Of a stretch of DNA of 64,000 nucleotides, positions 16,032-24,896 are shown one piece after another (positions within the stretch are counted from its first letter, which is position 1; the number at the start of each line of letters is the position of its first letter). Source of the DNA: Bacteroidota bacterium (GTDB lineage: Bacteria; Bacteroidota; Bacteroidia; Cytophagales; Cytophagaceae); contig JAEWAY010000018.1 in NCBI GenBank assembly GCA_023391415.1, positions 1 through 64,000 on the forward strand, in the 5' to 3' direction. The notes beneath the pieces are model-generated. The model saw nothing but the letters and a program-made list of their open reading frames with translations, ran no database searches and was not told the origin of the DNA. Both the position numbers and the translations under genes were made by a program.

Positions 16032-17372
16032 TTATTGTAATTTTTCTTTGGGTGGGTTGGTTTTGCTCAGTACCAGATACCCGAGAATACCGCCAATAAT
16101 TGAAGCCGCGAAGATGCCGATCTTAGCCTGAGCGATATATTCTTCCGTTGTAAACGCCAGTGAAGTAATAAACAAGGACATGGTAAACCCTATCGCCGCC
16201 AGCAGGCCAAGTCCAAACAGGTTTTTGATATTCATGCCGCTGGGAAATGGAGCCAGTCTCAACTTGACGACCAGGAGCGTCGCGCCTACAATGCCGATTA
16301 CTTTGCCCACCAGGAGTCCCAGTCCTACGCCTATGGCTATGTTGGTACTGAATAGATGTTCCATGTCCAGAGACAGGGATACTCCCGCGTTGGCCAGAGC
16401 GAATATGGGTATGATCAGAAAAGTGACGAAGGGGTGCATGGAATGTTCCAGTCGCTGCAAGGGGGGGATGGCTCCCCGGGTATCTTCGATCACTTTTTCC
16501 AGTATTTGAAGCTGAGCTCCGGTAAGGGTGGGTATTTTGTCATTGGGATCGACGCCTTTAAACTGATTGAGGTAATACTGAATTTTTATAATCAGCGTGT
16601 TCTCCCTGATAGACACGTCGGCGGGTATGGTAAAGGCGGCCAGCACGGAAGCGATCGTCGCGTGTACTCCCGACAGGAGAAAGGCGGTCCATACGCCTAC
16701 AATGCCCAGCGCTCCATAGAATAGGATATTGCGCACTCCGAGCAGATTGCCGGCGAACATGATCGCCGCGCATCCAAGCCCAATGAGCAGACTGACGATC
16801 GAGATGTCGGAAGTATAGAAAAAAGCGATGACTAATACCGCGCCCAGGTCGTCGATAATGGCGAGCGCGGTTAGAAATACTTTTAAGGCGAGGGGAATCC
16901 GCTTACCCAGCAGATACAATACGCCCAGAGCGAAGGCGATGTCCGTCGCCATCGGAATACCCCAGCCAGCGTGCGCCTCTCCTGTGGGGTTGAAGAGAAG
17001 GAAGATGGACGCCGGCGCGATCATTCCGCCAATAGCCGCAGCTATGGGCAGCATGGCCTTACGAGGATTCGCCAGTTCTCCACCCACGATTTCCCGCTTA
17101 AGTTCCAGACCTACCACAAAAAAGAAAATAGCCATCAGACCGTCGTTGATCCAGTGGTGAAGGGAGTATTCCAGATAGGGCCGGCCATCGTATTGGAAGC
17201 CAAGACGATGTTCGAAAAAATGAAAATACGATTCCGACCAGGGCGAGTTGGCCAGAAATAAGGCGATTACTACGCTGATTCCTAAAACAATGCCACCGGA
17301 TTTTTCCTGCTTTATGAAACGCTGAAGTGGAGAGACTATACGGTCGATCGGATAGATTTTGGGAGAATTCAT
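16032..17372 (-). CDS. nhaA: Na+/H+ antiporter NhaA
   Basis: This 446-residue inner-membrane antiporter exchanges Na+ for H+ for pH and salt homeostasis. The family hallmarks are intact: FFFVVGLELKRE, the MATDIAFALG helix with Asp144, and the ion-binding Asp174-Asp175 pair in LAIIDDLGAV. The substitute assembly region and the late GFTMSLFITSLAF helix are also present. The C-terminus is slightly longer than in E. coli NhaA (388 residues), partly because of an inserted loop around residues 270-300. Monocistronic: the upstream neighbour diverges and the downstream kinase gene starts 75 bases away. No sodium-responsive regulator (NhaR) lies next to it. Confidence 0.95.
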   Translation of the reverse strand: MNSPKIYPIDRIVSPLQRFIKQEKSGGIVLGISVVIALFLANSPWSESYFHFFEHRLGFQYDGRPYLEYSLHHWINDGLMAIFFFVVGLELKREIVGGELANPRKAMLPIAAAIGGMIAPASIFLLFNPTGEAHAGWGIPMATDIAFALGVLYLLGKRIPLALKVFLTALAIIDDLGAVLVIAFFYTSDISIVSLLIGLGCAAIMFAGNLLGVRNILFYGALGIVGVWTAFLLSGVHATIASVLAAFTIPADVSIRENTLIIKIQYYLNQFKGVDPNDKIPTLTGAQLQILEKVIEDTRGAIPPLQRLEHSMHPFVTFLIIPIFALANAGVSLSLDMEHLFSTNIAIGVGLGLLVGKVIGIVGATLLVVKLRLAPFPSGMNIKNLFGLGLLAAIGFTMSLFITSLAFTTEEYIAQAKIGIFAASIIGGILGYLVLSKTNPPKEKLQ

Positions 17373-17841
17373 GCTTATGGGTTCTTTCTAATGGAGCCTC
17401 AATATAGAAACCTGCTTTAAATAATTCAATCGGAACATCTAAACAAACGCTATTTTATAAATTATTCCGGGTGGGCAAATTTTATAGGCATATCGTTTTA
17501 TGAGCTTTTAACTTATAGTTAATGAGTGTATTATGCTTGAAAAAATACCAGTCCGAAACCTTTTAGGAATATGCCGGGTTAATAAAACAGGAAGCGGTAC
17601 ATAAGCGGAATGAATGAGGCGATTGAGGATGAAAAAGTACCGTGTTCCGGTAGATTTGAACAATCTGAACGTGTTCATAAAACAGAAGCCCCGTAAGGCT
17701 TCTGTTTTTTTTGTGCCGTGAAAACAGTCAAAACCGGATATTCTGAAAAATGAAGACCGGGTGTACCAGCGCTTCTTTTATCCATATTACTGTTTTATTT
17801 TCGCGATAGTATCTTATTTATAAAGACAGCCTAAGCGCAGC
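17373..17841. other. Intergenic region between nhaA and mutS2
   Basis: This 469-base, A/T-rich stretch between divergent genes probably carries both promoters, though no strong TTG / TAnnTTTG pair stands out. It contains a clear intrinsic terminator (separate entry) with no obvious gene before it. A 28-codon frame (17610-17696) ends inside the terminator loop, but nothing else supports it. Confidence 0.5.
17681..17712 (+). terminator. Intrinsic terminator
   Basis: Perfect 10-bp stem AACAGAAGCC / GGCTTCTGTT with a 6-base loop, followed by eight T. It acts on the plus strand. No annotated gene lies directly upstream on that strand, so it may end a short untranslated RNA or a very small gene. 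Confidence 0.75.
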
Positions 17842-20232
17842 ATGTTGTATCCAAAAAATATTGAGACCAAGCTCGGTTTTGATCAGATCCGGGAGATGGT
17901 AGGCGCCCAGTGTCTCAGTAGCCTGGGCAAGGGCTATATCGACAAGATTCAGTTTTCTTCAGATAGCGACCTGGTCATCAAACTGGTGGATCAGACCGGC
18001 GAGTATACGCGTATTCTGAGCGAGGGTTTGGCTTTTCCTACGAATCATTACATCGACGCTCGTTCTATCCTGGATAAATCGCGTCCGGAGGGCGCTTTCT
18101 TAAATCCGGGAGAATTTCAGGACTTGAAACTGTCTTTGCAGACTATTGGAGCCTGTACGCGCTTTTTGGAGAACAATGAAGAGCGGTTTCCCCGTCTCGC
18201 CGCCCTTCGGGAGGGAATCGGCTTCGATCAGGCGTTGATACGCGCGATCGACCAGGTTATCGACGAGCATGGAACCGTCCGCTCCAGCGCTTCGCCGAAG
18301 CTTGCCGAAATCCGGAAAAATACGAGGGAGGAGCAAACGCGGGCGCGCAAGGAATTGGACAGGGTCTTGAACGACGCGAAACGTCAGGGATATATCGACG
18401 ACGAGTTTTCGGTGACTGTACGCGATGGCCGTATGGTAGTACCGGTCAGAGCGGAGTTTAAAAGAGCTGTAAAGGGTTTTATACAAGACGAGTCCGCTTC
18501 CGGGCAAACCGTGTTCATAGAGCCTACTCAGGTCCTGGAGATCAACAACGCTATTCGGGAACTGGAATACGCCGAGCGGCGGGAAATAGTGAAGATACTC
18601 ACCCGTCTCAGCGATCAGTTGCGGCCTCAGATTCCGGAACTGCGCAAAGCCTATGTGTTTCTTGGTCTGCTGGATTTTATCAGGGCCAAAGCGCTGGTAT
18701 CCCTGCAGTTGAGATCCATCAGGCCTGATATTGACAAGCGGCCGGCCATGAAGCTGGTCGAGGCCAGGCATCCTTTGTTGTATCTGGCTCATACCCGTCA
18801 AAACAGGCCCGTGACGCCACTTTCCATCCAACTGGATCAGGAGCGCCGCCTCGCGCTTATCTCCGGTCCCAACGCCGGAGGAAAATCCGTAGCTCTCAAA
18901 ACGACTGGCCTTATCCAGTATATGTTTCAGTGTGGATTTCCGGTGCCTGTCGGAGAGGGTACGGTTATGGGCTTTTTCAAGGACGTCTTTATCGACATCG
19001 GCGACGAGCAATCGCTCGAAAATGATCTGAGCACTTACAGTTCGCACCTGAAAAACATGAAATACTTTTTGCAGTTCGCGGACAAGGACACCCTTATTCT
19101 GATCGATGAGTTTGGTACGGGCACGGAGCCGCATTATGGCGGAGCTATCGCCGAAGCGGTTCTGGAAGAGCTCAACGGCAAACAAGCCAAGGGGGTAATT
19201 ACCACGCACTACGCCAATCTGAAAACTCTGGCGGATACCACTGAAGGTCTGGTCAACGCGGCCATGTTGTTTGACATGGGGCGGCTGGAGCCTTTGTATC
19301 AGTTGGAAATGGGCAAGCCGGGCAGTTCTTTCGCGATCGAAATCGCCCGCAAGACAGGCATACCTCCGGAAGTGATAGAACGGGCCGTAAGCAAAATCGG
19401 AGAAGATAAGGTAGCCTACGACTTATTGATCAAAGAGCTGGAAAAAGAGAAGAGCAAGGCGCGCAGGAGGACGGAAGAGTTAAAAGACCAGCAGCGAATC
19501 CTGAAAAACAGGCTGGAAAAGCTGGAAGAGCAGAATCGTTTTCTGGAAACGCACCGGAAGAAGCTGATGAACCAGGCGCGTCAGGACGCCAAGGCGCTGA
19601 TCGGACAGGCCAACCGGAAGATCGAGGAAACAATTCGGGCGATTCGGGAACATAAAGCGGAAAAAGATTCGACGAAAGATTTACGGGGGGACTTGGAAAA
19701 GTTTTCGAAACAGTTGACGCCTGAGCCTGTTCAGGAGACGGAAACGGATTTTGAACCGGAGGAAGGCGAAATCAATGTGGGCGACGCGGTCAGGGTGATC
19801 GGGCAGGATACTTTGGGAGAAGTGGTCGCTCTCAAAGGCAATGAAGCGGAGATCATGATTGGCTCGCTCAAGTCGAAAATTAAGCTGGCGAGATTATGCA
19901 AGGTAAGCCGGAAGGCGTATAAGAAACAGTTGGGGGAGAGTAGCGGAGAAAGTTCGGCCCGCTCGATGAATCTGAATGAAAAATTTTCTGAATTTTCCCC
20001 TTCGATCGATGTACGGGGTATGCGCGCGGAAGAAGCCATTCCGCTGGCCGACGCCCTGATCGACAACGCCATCTTGTTTTCCGTGCCGGAAGTGCGTATT
20101 GTGCATGGTAAAGGAAATGGCATATTGCGTACCGTGCTTCGGAATCACCTCAGCGGTTTTCCTCAGGTCAGGCGCGTGACGGATGAGCATGTGGAAAGGG
20201 GAGGCGCGGGAGTGAGCGTGGTTTTTCTGTAA
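17842..20232 (+). CDS. mutS2: Endonuclease MutS2 (MutS-like ATPase with C-terminal Smr domain)
   Basis: This 796-residue protein is linked in other bacteria to suppression of homologous recombination and to rescue of collided ribosomes. It lacks the MutS mismatch-recognition domain. The core and lever region lies at about 20-300. The ABC-type ATPase follows with Walker A GPNAGGKS (342-349), LSTYSSHLKNM as the signature, and Walker B LILIDEFGTGTEP. A long charged coiled coil (about 530-620) leads to a KOW-like segment. The Smr domain (about 715-796) has DVRGMR and the catalytic-type HGKGNGILR. All domains are intact and the length is normal. The start at 17842 is the first ATG. Confidence 0.95.
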   Translation: MLYPKNIETKLGFDQIREMVGAQCLSSLGKGYIDKIQFSSDSDLVIKLVDQTGEYTRILSEGLAFPTNHYIDARSILDKSRPEGAFLNPGEFQDLKLSLQTIGACTRFLENNEERFPRLAALREGIGFDQALIRAIDQVIDEHGTVRSSASPKLAEIRKNTREEQTRARKELDRVLNDAKRQGYIDDEFSVTVRDGRMVVPVRAEFKRAVKGFIQDESASGQTVFIEPTQVLEINNAIRELEYAERREIVKILTRLSDQLRPQIPELRKAYVFLGLLDFIRAKALVSLQLRSIRPDIDKRPAMKLVEARHPLLYLAHTRQNRPVTPLSIQLDQERRLALISGPNAGGKSVALKTTGLIQYMFQCGFPVPVGEGTVMGFFKDVFIDIGDEQSLENDLSTYSSHLKNMKYFLQFADKDTLILIDEFGTGTEPHYGGAIAEAVLEELNGKQAKGVITTHYANLKTLADTTEGLVNAAMLFDMGRLEPLYQLEMGKPGSSFAIEIARKTGIPPEVIERAVSKIGEDKVAYDLLIKELEKEKSKARRRTEELKDQQRILKNRLEKLEEQNRFLETHRKKLMNQARQDAKALIGQANRKIEETIRAIREHKAEKDSTKDLRGDLEKFSKQLTPEPVQETETDFEPEEGEINVGDAVRVIGQDTLGEVVALKGNEAEIMIGSLKSKIKLARLCKVSRKAYKKQLGESSGESSARSMNLNEKFSEFSPSIDVRGMRAEEAIPLADALIDNAILFSVPEVRIVHGKGNGILRTVLRNHLSGFPQVRRVTDEHVERGGAGVSVVFL

Positions 20233-20397
20233 AAACGACCATACGCTTAGCGCCTGTTTCAACAGCTATCGAGCTTTTTTTAACTTCTTTGGTCAATTTT
20301 TTACCTTGTAGATTTAACCTTTTCCACGCCCACTGAGTTGAGTGATAAAATACGCTTTTCTGTTAAAAGGTAAACTTTTTAAACAAATTCAGTGAAC

Positions 20398-22155
20398 ATG
20401 GAAATCGCGCTCGTGCTGGGGCTGTTGGTAATGGTTTTGATACTTTTTGCCACAGAAAAATTGCCGGTAGATGTCATTACCGTCATTATGCTCGTCATTT
20501 TGATTCTGACCAAGATTATTACACCGGAGGAGGCTTTTGCCGGCTATAGTAGTGATTTTATTATTATTCTTTCGTCCATATTTGTGATTAGCGGCACATT
20601 GATGGAGACCGGAGTGCTGGACGATATAGGCGCCCGGATGGTAAGGATTATAAGTAGGAAACGAAAATCGCTGATGTTTCTGGTGACAGGCTTTCCGGGA
20701 ATATTGTCCGCTTTTATGAACAATACGACGGTGACCGCCATCTTTATCGGTCCTCTTCTGGGCTTGTCCAAGAAGTTAGGGATCAGTCCTTCCAAAATTC
20801 TGATGCCTTTGGCCTTTATGTCCATTATCGGAGGTACGGTGACCTTGATCGGAACGTCTACCAACGTGGCCGTGAGCAGCGCGTTGCCCCAGTACGGATT
20901 GCCGGCGCTGAACATGTTTTCGTTTTCGCATATCGGGCTGATCCTGTTCGTTACCGGCGCCGCCTATATTATCTTTGTCAGTAAGTTTTTTGTTCCCGCC
21001 AGGCAAAAGCCCGAAGCGATGGAAAGCGACGAGGGACGAACCTACATGAGCGAGATCCTGATCCTTGAAAAAAGCGCCCTTATCGGGCAAAAAATACAGG
21101 ATTCCAAATTGCAAAGAGACGATATAAGGGTACTGAGTGTGCTACGGGATAATAAAAGAATCCGGATTGACGCCGATATGGAATTCAGGGAAAAGGATCT
21201 GGTGCTGATCCGCTGTTCCATGGATAGCCTGATAAAGCTCAAGGAATCTGACAACGTCACGATTTGGGCCGATATCACGCGTGGAGATGACAAAGCCATC
21301 AGCGGTTTGCAGATCGCTGAGGTACTCGTGACTCCCAATTCCAGCCTGGTCAAGACCATTATCAAAGAGTCCAGGCTGCGTTCGCGCTATGGTATCGAGG
21401 TGCTGGCTGTTCACCGTCTGGACCAGGAGCTTACTACCAAACTGGAGGATTTTTGCGTTCAGACCGGCGACTTGTTGCTGGTGCAGGGTGAAAAGGAGCG
21501 GATCAAGGCTTTGCATGAAGAAAACGACTTTCTGGTACTCGACGACTTTAAACCCAATCTCTTTAAAGAGCGCAAAGGCTATATCACTCTGGGAATCTTT
21601 ATGGCCGCGGTGATCGCGGGAAGTTTCGACCTGATACCATTGTCAGTGGCCTTTATGATGGCGACTTTGATTATTATCCTGATAGGTATCATACGGCCGG
21701 AACGGGCTTATCAGTTGATAGACTGGCGTATGCTTATATTGATTGGAGGTATGAGCGCTTTTGGTACAGCCATGAAAAAATCCGGAGCGTCGGAGTATCT
21801 GGCGAATCTGATTGTGCGGATATTTGAACCAATGGGGATATATGTTATTCTGGCCGCCTTTGTTATTCTGGTGGTGATTCTGACTCAGCCCATGTCCAAC
21901 GCGGCGGCGGCCCTGGTAGTTCTGCCGATCGCGATTGAAACCGCGAAACAGGTAGGGGTAAATCCCATGACTTTCGCTATCGCCATTATGCTGGGCGCGT
22001 CCGTTTCCCTGGTCGCGCCGCTCGAGCCGGCTTGCATATTGGTATATGGGCCGGGCAAATACAAGTTCAGGGACTTTATTAAGGTAGGTACTCCCATTAC
22101 CTTGCTGCTGATCGCTGAAATTGTATTTTTCTGTCCTCTATTCTGGCCTCTGTAA
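20398..22155 (+). CDS. SLC13 (DASS) family transporter with two TrkA_C domains
   Basis: This inner-membrane transporter has about 585 residues. Hydrophobic segments at the N-terminus (about 1-190) and C-terminus (about 395-585) flank a soluble insert (about 210-375) made of two RCK_C/TrkA_C domains (EILILEKSALIGQKI...; EVLVTPNSSLVKTII...). SLC13 signatures include GFPGILSAFMNNTTVTAIF and GTVTLIGTSTNVAVSS, the repeated SNT-like loops, plus LTQPMSNAAAALVVLPIA in the second half. The substrate may be sulfate, a dicarboxylate or phosphate; it cannot be told from sequence. A GTG lies two codons upstream, but the ATG at 20398 is the better start. Expression appears monocistronic, ending at a strong terminator. 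Confidence 0.88.
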   Translation: MEIALVLGLLVMVLILFATEKLPVDVITVIMLVILILTKIITPEEAFAGYSSDFIIILSSIFVISGTLMETGVLDDIGARMVRIISRKRKSLMFLVTGFPGILSAFMNNTTVTAIFIGPLLGLSKKLGISPSKILMPLAFMSIIGGTVTLIGTSTNVAVSSALPQYGLPALNMFSFSHIGLILFVTGAAYIIFVSKFFVPARQKPEAMESDEGRTYMSEILILEKSALIGQKIQDSKLQRDDIRVLSVLRDNKRIRIDADMEFREKDLVLIRCSMDSLIKLKESDNVTIWADITRGDDKAISGLQIAEVLVTPNSSLVKTIIKESRLRSRYGIEVLAVHRLDQELTTKLEDFCVQTGDLLLVQGEKERIKALHEENDFLVLDDFKPNLFKERKGYITLGIFMAAVIAGSFDLIPLSVAFMMATLIIILIGIIRPERAYQLIDWRMLILIGGMSAFGTAMKKSGASEYLANLIVRIFEPMGIYVILAAFVILVVILTQPMSNAAAALVVLPIAIETAKQVGVNPMTFAIAIMLGASVSLVAPLEPACILVYGPGKYKFRDFIKVGTPITLLLIAEIVFFCPLFWPL

Positions 22156-22185
22156 AGTAGCTATAAGTATATATGATAAAAGATA

Positions 22186-22223
22186 AACGAAAAAGGCGGC
22201 CCTTCCGGACCGCCTTTTTCGTT
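22186..22223. terminator. Bidirectional intrinsic terminator
   Basis: Perfect 14-bp arms AACGAAAAAGGCGG and CCGCCTTTTTCGTT with a 10-base loop, between the convergent SLC13 and IscA-like genes. The A and T runs inside the arms provide U-tracts on both strands. Confidence 0.85.
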
Positions 22224-22247
22224 ATGGCTCAACCGCTGATTGGATGA

Positions 22248-22574
22248 TCAGATCGAAAAACTTTCGCCACAGCCGCAGGTCCGGGACGCGTTGGGGTTGA
22301 CAAAATGAAAGCCTTTGCCGTTGAGTCCGTCGGAGAAATCCAGCATCGTGCCGGCGAGATACAACAGGCTCTTTTTGTCTATCATGACCTTGACGCCCTT
22401 GTCCTCGAATACCTGGTCGGATTCGGATGTCTGATCGTCGAACTTCAGGTCGTACATAAGGCCGCTGCATCCGCCGCCTTTTACAGATACCCTGATGTTG
22501 AAATCATCGCTATGGCCTTCCTGTAGCCGAAGCGCGTGAATATGTTCTTTCGCTTTATCTGTAACTGTAATCAT
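22248..22574 (-). CDS. IscA/HesB-type iron-sulfur cluster assembly protein
   Basis: This A-type iron-sulfur carrier (about 108 residues) receives clusters from the scaffold and passes them to apoproteins. The three conserved cysteines are present: one in KGGGCSGLMYDL and two in the C-terminal TCGCGESF. The ATG at 22574 (MITVTDKAKEHI) is the correct start by family length. An in-frame ATG 60 bases upstream would add a non-homologous extension. Which subtype it is (ErpA, IscA or SufA) cannot be decided. No suf or isc genes lie nearby. Confidence 0.92.
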   Translation of the reverse strand: MITVTDKAKEHIHALRLQEGHSDDFNIRVSVKGGGCSGLMYDLKFDDQTSESDQVFEDKGVKVMIDKKSLLYLAGTMLDFSDGLNGKGFHFVNPNASRTCGCGESFSI

Positions 22575-22771
22575 GGTGTGCAAACTTTGTAAATATGTAA
22601 AATAAGCTACATCATCCCGTATAACAAACGGCATGCCTCATTCGTTCCCGGGCGACGGGTTTAATAAAGTTAGCGAAAAAAAGTCATTTTCTAAAATCCG
22701 CTACCTTGTAGCCTGGCTTTTCGCCGCGATCCGCCTATCCGCCAGGGGATAAGGAGGAGCTTGTCGCGCCG

Positions 22772-22918
22772 CTACCGGCCGCTCTGACGCTGCTTCATTT
22801 TCTTAGCGTCCTTTTTGCACTTGGCGCTTGTCTTCGTACAGGTGATCGCCGTGCTGGTCATGCCAATGAGGGCGAGACCGAACAAAAGAGTGAAGAAATT
22901 AATACGTACCTTGTTCAT
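22772..22918 (-). CDS. Small secreted Lys/Cys-rich protein, copy 1
   Basis: This 48-residue protein starts MNKVRINFFTLLFGLALIGM, a hydrophobic signal sequence, and continues with TSTAITCTKTSAKCKKDAKK and a basic tail MKQRQSGR. The cysteine after the hydrophobic segment could be a lipidation site (TAITC) or pair with the second cysteine seven positions on. Its downstream-strand neighbour at 22947-23090 has the same plan and spacing, so the two are a tandem duplication and support each other as real genes. Function unknown; no family recognised. Confidence 0.6.
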   Translation of the reverse strand: MNKVRINFFTLLFGLALIGMTSTAITCTKTSAKCKKDAKKMKQRQSGR

Positions 22919-22946
22919 CTTGAATTTTTAGTGTTTTTAGGAATAG

Positions 22947-23090
22947 TTAGAATCCGATCCGCCCTTCCTTACGCATCTTTTTCATTTTCTTGACATTCTT
23001 TTTGCATTCGGGTCTGGCTTTGGTGGTGCAGGAAATCGCCATTCCTCCCACAAAGGAAATGAGCAACGCGCTGATTAGAAACTTTTTCAT
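22947..23090 (-). CDS. Small secreted Lys/Cys-rich protein, copy 2
   Basis: This 47-residue protein begins MKKFLISALLISFVGGMAIS, followed by CTTKARPECKKNVKKMKKMR and a short tail. It shares with copy 1 the signal sequence, the I-[ST]-C-T-x-K start of the mature part, a second Cys directly before a KK block and a K-M-K run. Its start lies 28 bases upstream of copy 1's start region, and both are on the minus strand, so they are probably co-transcribed. It is divergent from thiL. It may be a lipoprotein or a small periplasmic protein; unknown function. Confidence 0.62.
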   Translation of the reverse strand: MKKFLISALLISFVGGMAISCTTKARPECKKNVKKMKKMRKEGRIGF

Positions 23091-23192
23091 ATGTATATGC
23101 TTACTATGATTTATTGGTTACAAATTTAACATTATTTCTGATGGGAATGGTAATCCATGACCTGTTTTTAAGGAACTATGTTCTCCTATTTG

Positions 23193-23200
23193 TACCTTTG
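23193..23200 (+). promoter_or_regulatory. Candidate -7 promoter element for thiL
   Basis: TACCTTTG matches the Bacteroidota -7 consensus TAnnTTTG exactly and lies 40 bases before the thiL start. A convincing -33 TTTG at the usual distance is not visible, so confidence is moderate. Confidence 0.4.
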
Positions 23201-23239
23201 TGGAGGAAAAGGTAAACAGAAAAACAATTTTAAATTGAG

Positions 23240-24280
23240 ATGAATTCGGAAAAAAGAACAGAGCTGTCTGAAATTGGGGAGTTTGGCCTGATCGACTTGC
23301 TAAAAAAAGATGTCGCCCGGTACAACCCGTCGACTGTAGAGGGAATTGGAGACGACGCGGCCGTGATCGATACGGGCGAGACGCTTACGGTGATTTCAAC
23401 GGATATGCTGGTCGAAGGTATTCATTTCGATATGACATATACTCCTTTGAAGCATTTGGGTTATAAGGCGGTAGTAGTCAATTTGTCGGATATAGCGGCT
23501 ATGAACGCCATACCCGAGCAGATCACGGTCAGCGTAGCGATTAGCAATCGCTTTTCAGCGGAAGCGATACTTGAGTTGTACAAGGGGATCGCCGCCGCCT
23601 GCGAAAACTACAAGGTGGATCTTGTCGGTGGCGATACTACCTCCAGCCTTACGGGCCTGATTATTTCCATAACCGCGATAGGAAAAGTCGCGAAAGAGCG
23701 CGTCGTATACAGGAAGCACGCGAAGATAAACGATCTGATCTGCGTGACCGGCGATCTGGGCGGCGCGTATCTGGGGCTGCAGGCGCTGGAAAGGGAAAAA
23801 CAGGAATTTCTGGTCAATCCGGAAATGAGCCCCCAGTTGGAAGACAAGGACTATATCGTACACAGGTTGTTGAAGCCGGAAGCGAGAACCGACGTCACCC
23901 ATCAGTTTTCGGATTTGGGGCTTGTGCCGACCTCTATGATCGACGTCTCGGACGGCCTCGCGTCGGAGTTGCTCCACATATGCAAAGCCTCCGGAGTCGG
24001 CGCGCGTATCTATGAAGATAAGTTGCCTATGGACAAGCTGACGTATGAAACCGCTCTGGAATTCCATCTTGATCCTACTACCTGCGTTCTTAACGGAGGA
24101 GAGGATTACGAGCTATTGTTTACCATTGACCAGAATGATTTTCAGAAAGTCAAAAACCATCCCGATATCACGGTGATCGGTCATGTTACGCCGGCCTCGG
24201 AAGGAATTGACCTGGTCACGAAACAAAACAACATAGTGCCTCTCACCGCCCAGGGCTGGAGGCATTTTGAGGGGAAATAA
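23240..24280 (+). CDS. thiL: Thiamine-monophosphate kinase
   Basis: This 346-residue enzyme phosphorylates thiamine monophosphate to thiamine diphosphate, the last step of cofactor synthesis in the cytoplasm. AIR-synthase-fold hallmarks are all present: GIGDDAAVID, the metal and ATP contacts TDMLVEGIHFD, LVGGDTTSS, the VTGDLGGAYLG loop, MIDVSDGLASEL and NGGEDYELLFT. The N-terminal extension (ELSEIGEFGLIDLLKK) is normal for the family. The gene stands alone, with no other thiamine genes nearby. A weak hairpin just after the stop (about 24294-24342) may terminate it. Confidence 0.95.
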   Translation: MNSEKRTELSEIGEFGLIDLLKKDVARYNPSTVEGIGDDAAVIDTGETLTVISTDMLVEGIHFDMTYTPLKHLGYKAVVVNLSDIAAMNAIPEQITVSVAISNRFSAEAILELYKGIAAACENYKVDLVGGDTTSSLTGLIISITAIGKVAKERVVYRKHAKINDLICVTGDLGGAYLGLQALEREKQEFLVNPEMSPQLEDKDYIVHRLLKPEARTDVTHQFSDLGLVPTSMIDVSDGLASELLHICKASGVGARIYEDKLPMDKLTYETALEFHLDPTTCVLNGGEDYELLFTIDQNDFQKVKNHPDITVIGHVTPASEGIDLVTKQNNIVPLTAQGWRHFEGK

Positions 24281-24343
24281 GCCGGAATCAGCGCTGCCGG
24301 TAAACGCTCATTGACGATTTTCCGGCAGCCGGTTTTATTCCGA

Positions 24344-24751
24344 TCAGTCTTCGGGATATGGAATAAAGATAAAGTTGGTAAACGTGCCGTCTACCACAAA
24401 CAGGCAGCAAAACTCATCCGGATTTTTATAAGCCGCTTTAAACTCTTCCGCGTTTTCTACCAGTTTTCGCTGTACAAACTCGTCCAGAAACGAAGCGTAT
24501 ACGTTCCAGTTTATGGCGAGCTCCCGTTTTCCTACCAGCAATCGCCCGATAGGAATCTCCAGTTTACTGATTGGAAAAATCGGAAAATCGGAAAATCCGC
24601 GTACCCGTATCTGATAACTCGCTTCTTTGAGCGTTTCCGCTATAAACGCGAAATCTTTTGTAATCGTACCAAGATATTTGCCGTCCAGCTCAGGATCGTT
24701 GTGCATAAAACTCCATTCGTTCAGGGAATCTACTAAAATAATAAAATTCAT
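24344..24751 (-). CDS. Conserved hypothetical protein
   Basis: This 135-residue soluble protein has no signal peptide or membrane segment. Alternating beta strands at the start (MNFIILVDSLNEWSF) and end (FCCLFVVDGTFTNFIFIPYP) suggest a small alpha/beta fold. Residues 80-110 look helical and charged. I do not recognise the family. It is convergent with thiL and divergent from hmp. It is accepted as real because of its length and its natural protein-like composition and because no better gene occupies the strand. Confidence 0.55.
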   Translation of the reverse strand: MNFIILVDSLNEWSFMHNDPELDGKYLGTITKDFAFIAETLKEASYQIRVRGFSDFPIFPISKLEIPIGRLLVGKRELAINWNVYASFLDEFVQRKLVENAEEFKAAYKNPDEFCCLFVVDGTFTNFIFIPYPED

Positions 24752-24832
24752 GATTGGCCGCCACTATCGTGTGACAAAAATCCTTTCTCCACCACGTTTT
24801 CAGGAGCCGGAATAAATAAAATTACTTTTCTG

Positions 24833-24863
24833 TTGCGTTCAACGCGTTTATGACTTAAAGTTG
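24833..24863 (+). promoter_or_regulatory. Candidate hmp promoter overlapping the operator
   Basis: TTG at 24833-24835 and TAAAGTTG at 24856-24863 (one mismatch to TAnnTTTG) are 20 bases apart. The -7 element lies inside the left arm of the palindrome at 24857-24881, a layout that would let a bound repressor block transcription. Confidence 0.45.
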
Positions 24864-24881
24864 TATTTTAAATACAACTTT
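24857..24881. promoter_or_regulatory. Palindromic operator, probable NsrR site, upstream of hmp
   Basis: Perfect inverted repeat with 12-base arms AAAGTTGTATTT and AAATACAACTTT separated by a single T, 15 bases before the hmp ATG. The A/T-rich 11/12-1-11/12 layout is like known NsrR operators. An Rrf2-family repressor is encoded directly after hmp. Confidence 0.75.
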
Positions 24882-24896
24882 TAAACCATTCCAATC

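Noticed and set aside
17610..17696. 28-codon frame ending in the terminator loop between nhaA and mutS2
   Set aside because: Too short, no signal or motif, and no second copy to support it. The overlap with the hairpin could be chance.
18100..19209. Long minus-strand frame opposite mutS2 (369 codons)
   Set aside because: It lies fully antisense to a well-supported gene and has no domain or codon-like pattern of its own; a shadow of GC-rich coding sequence.
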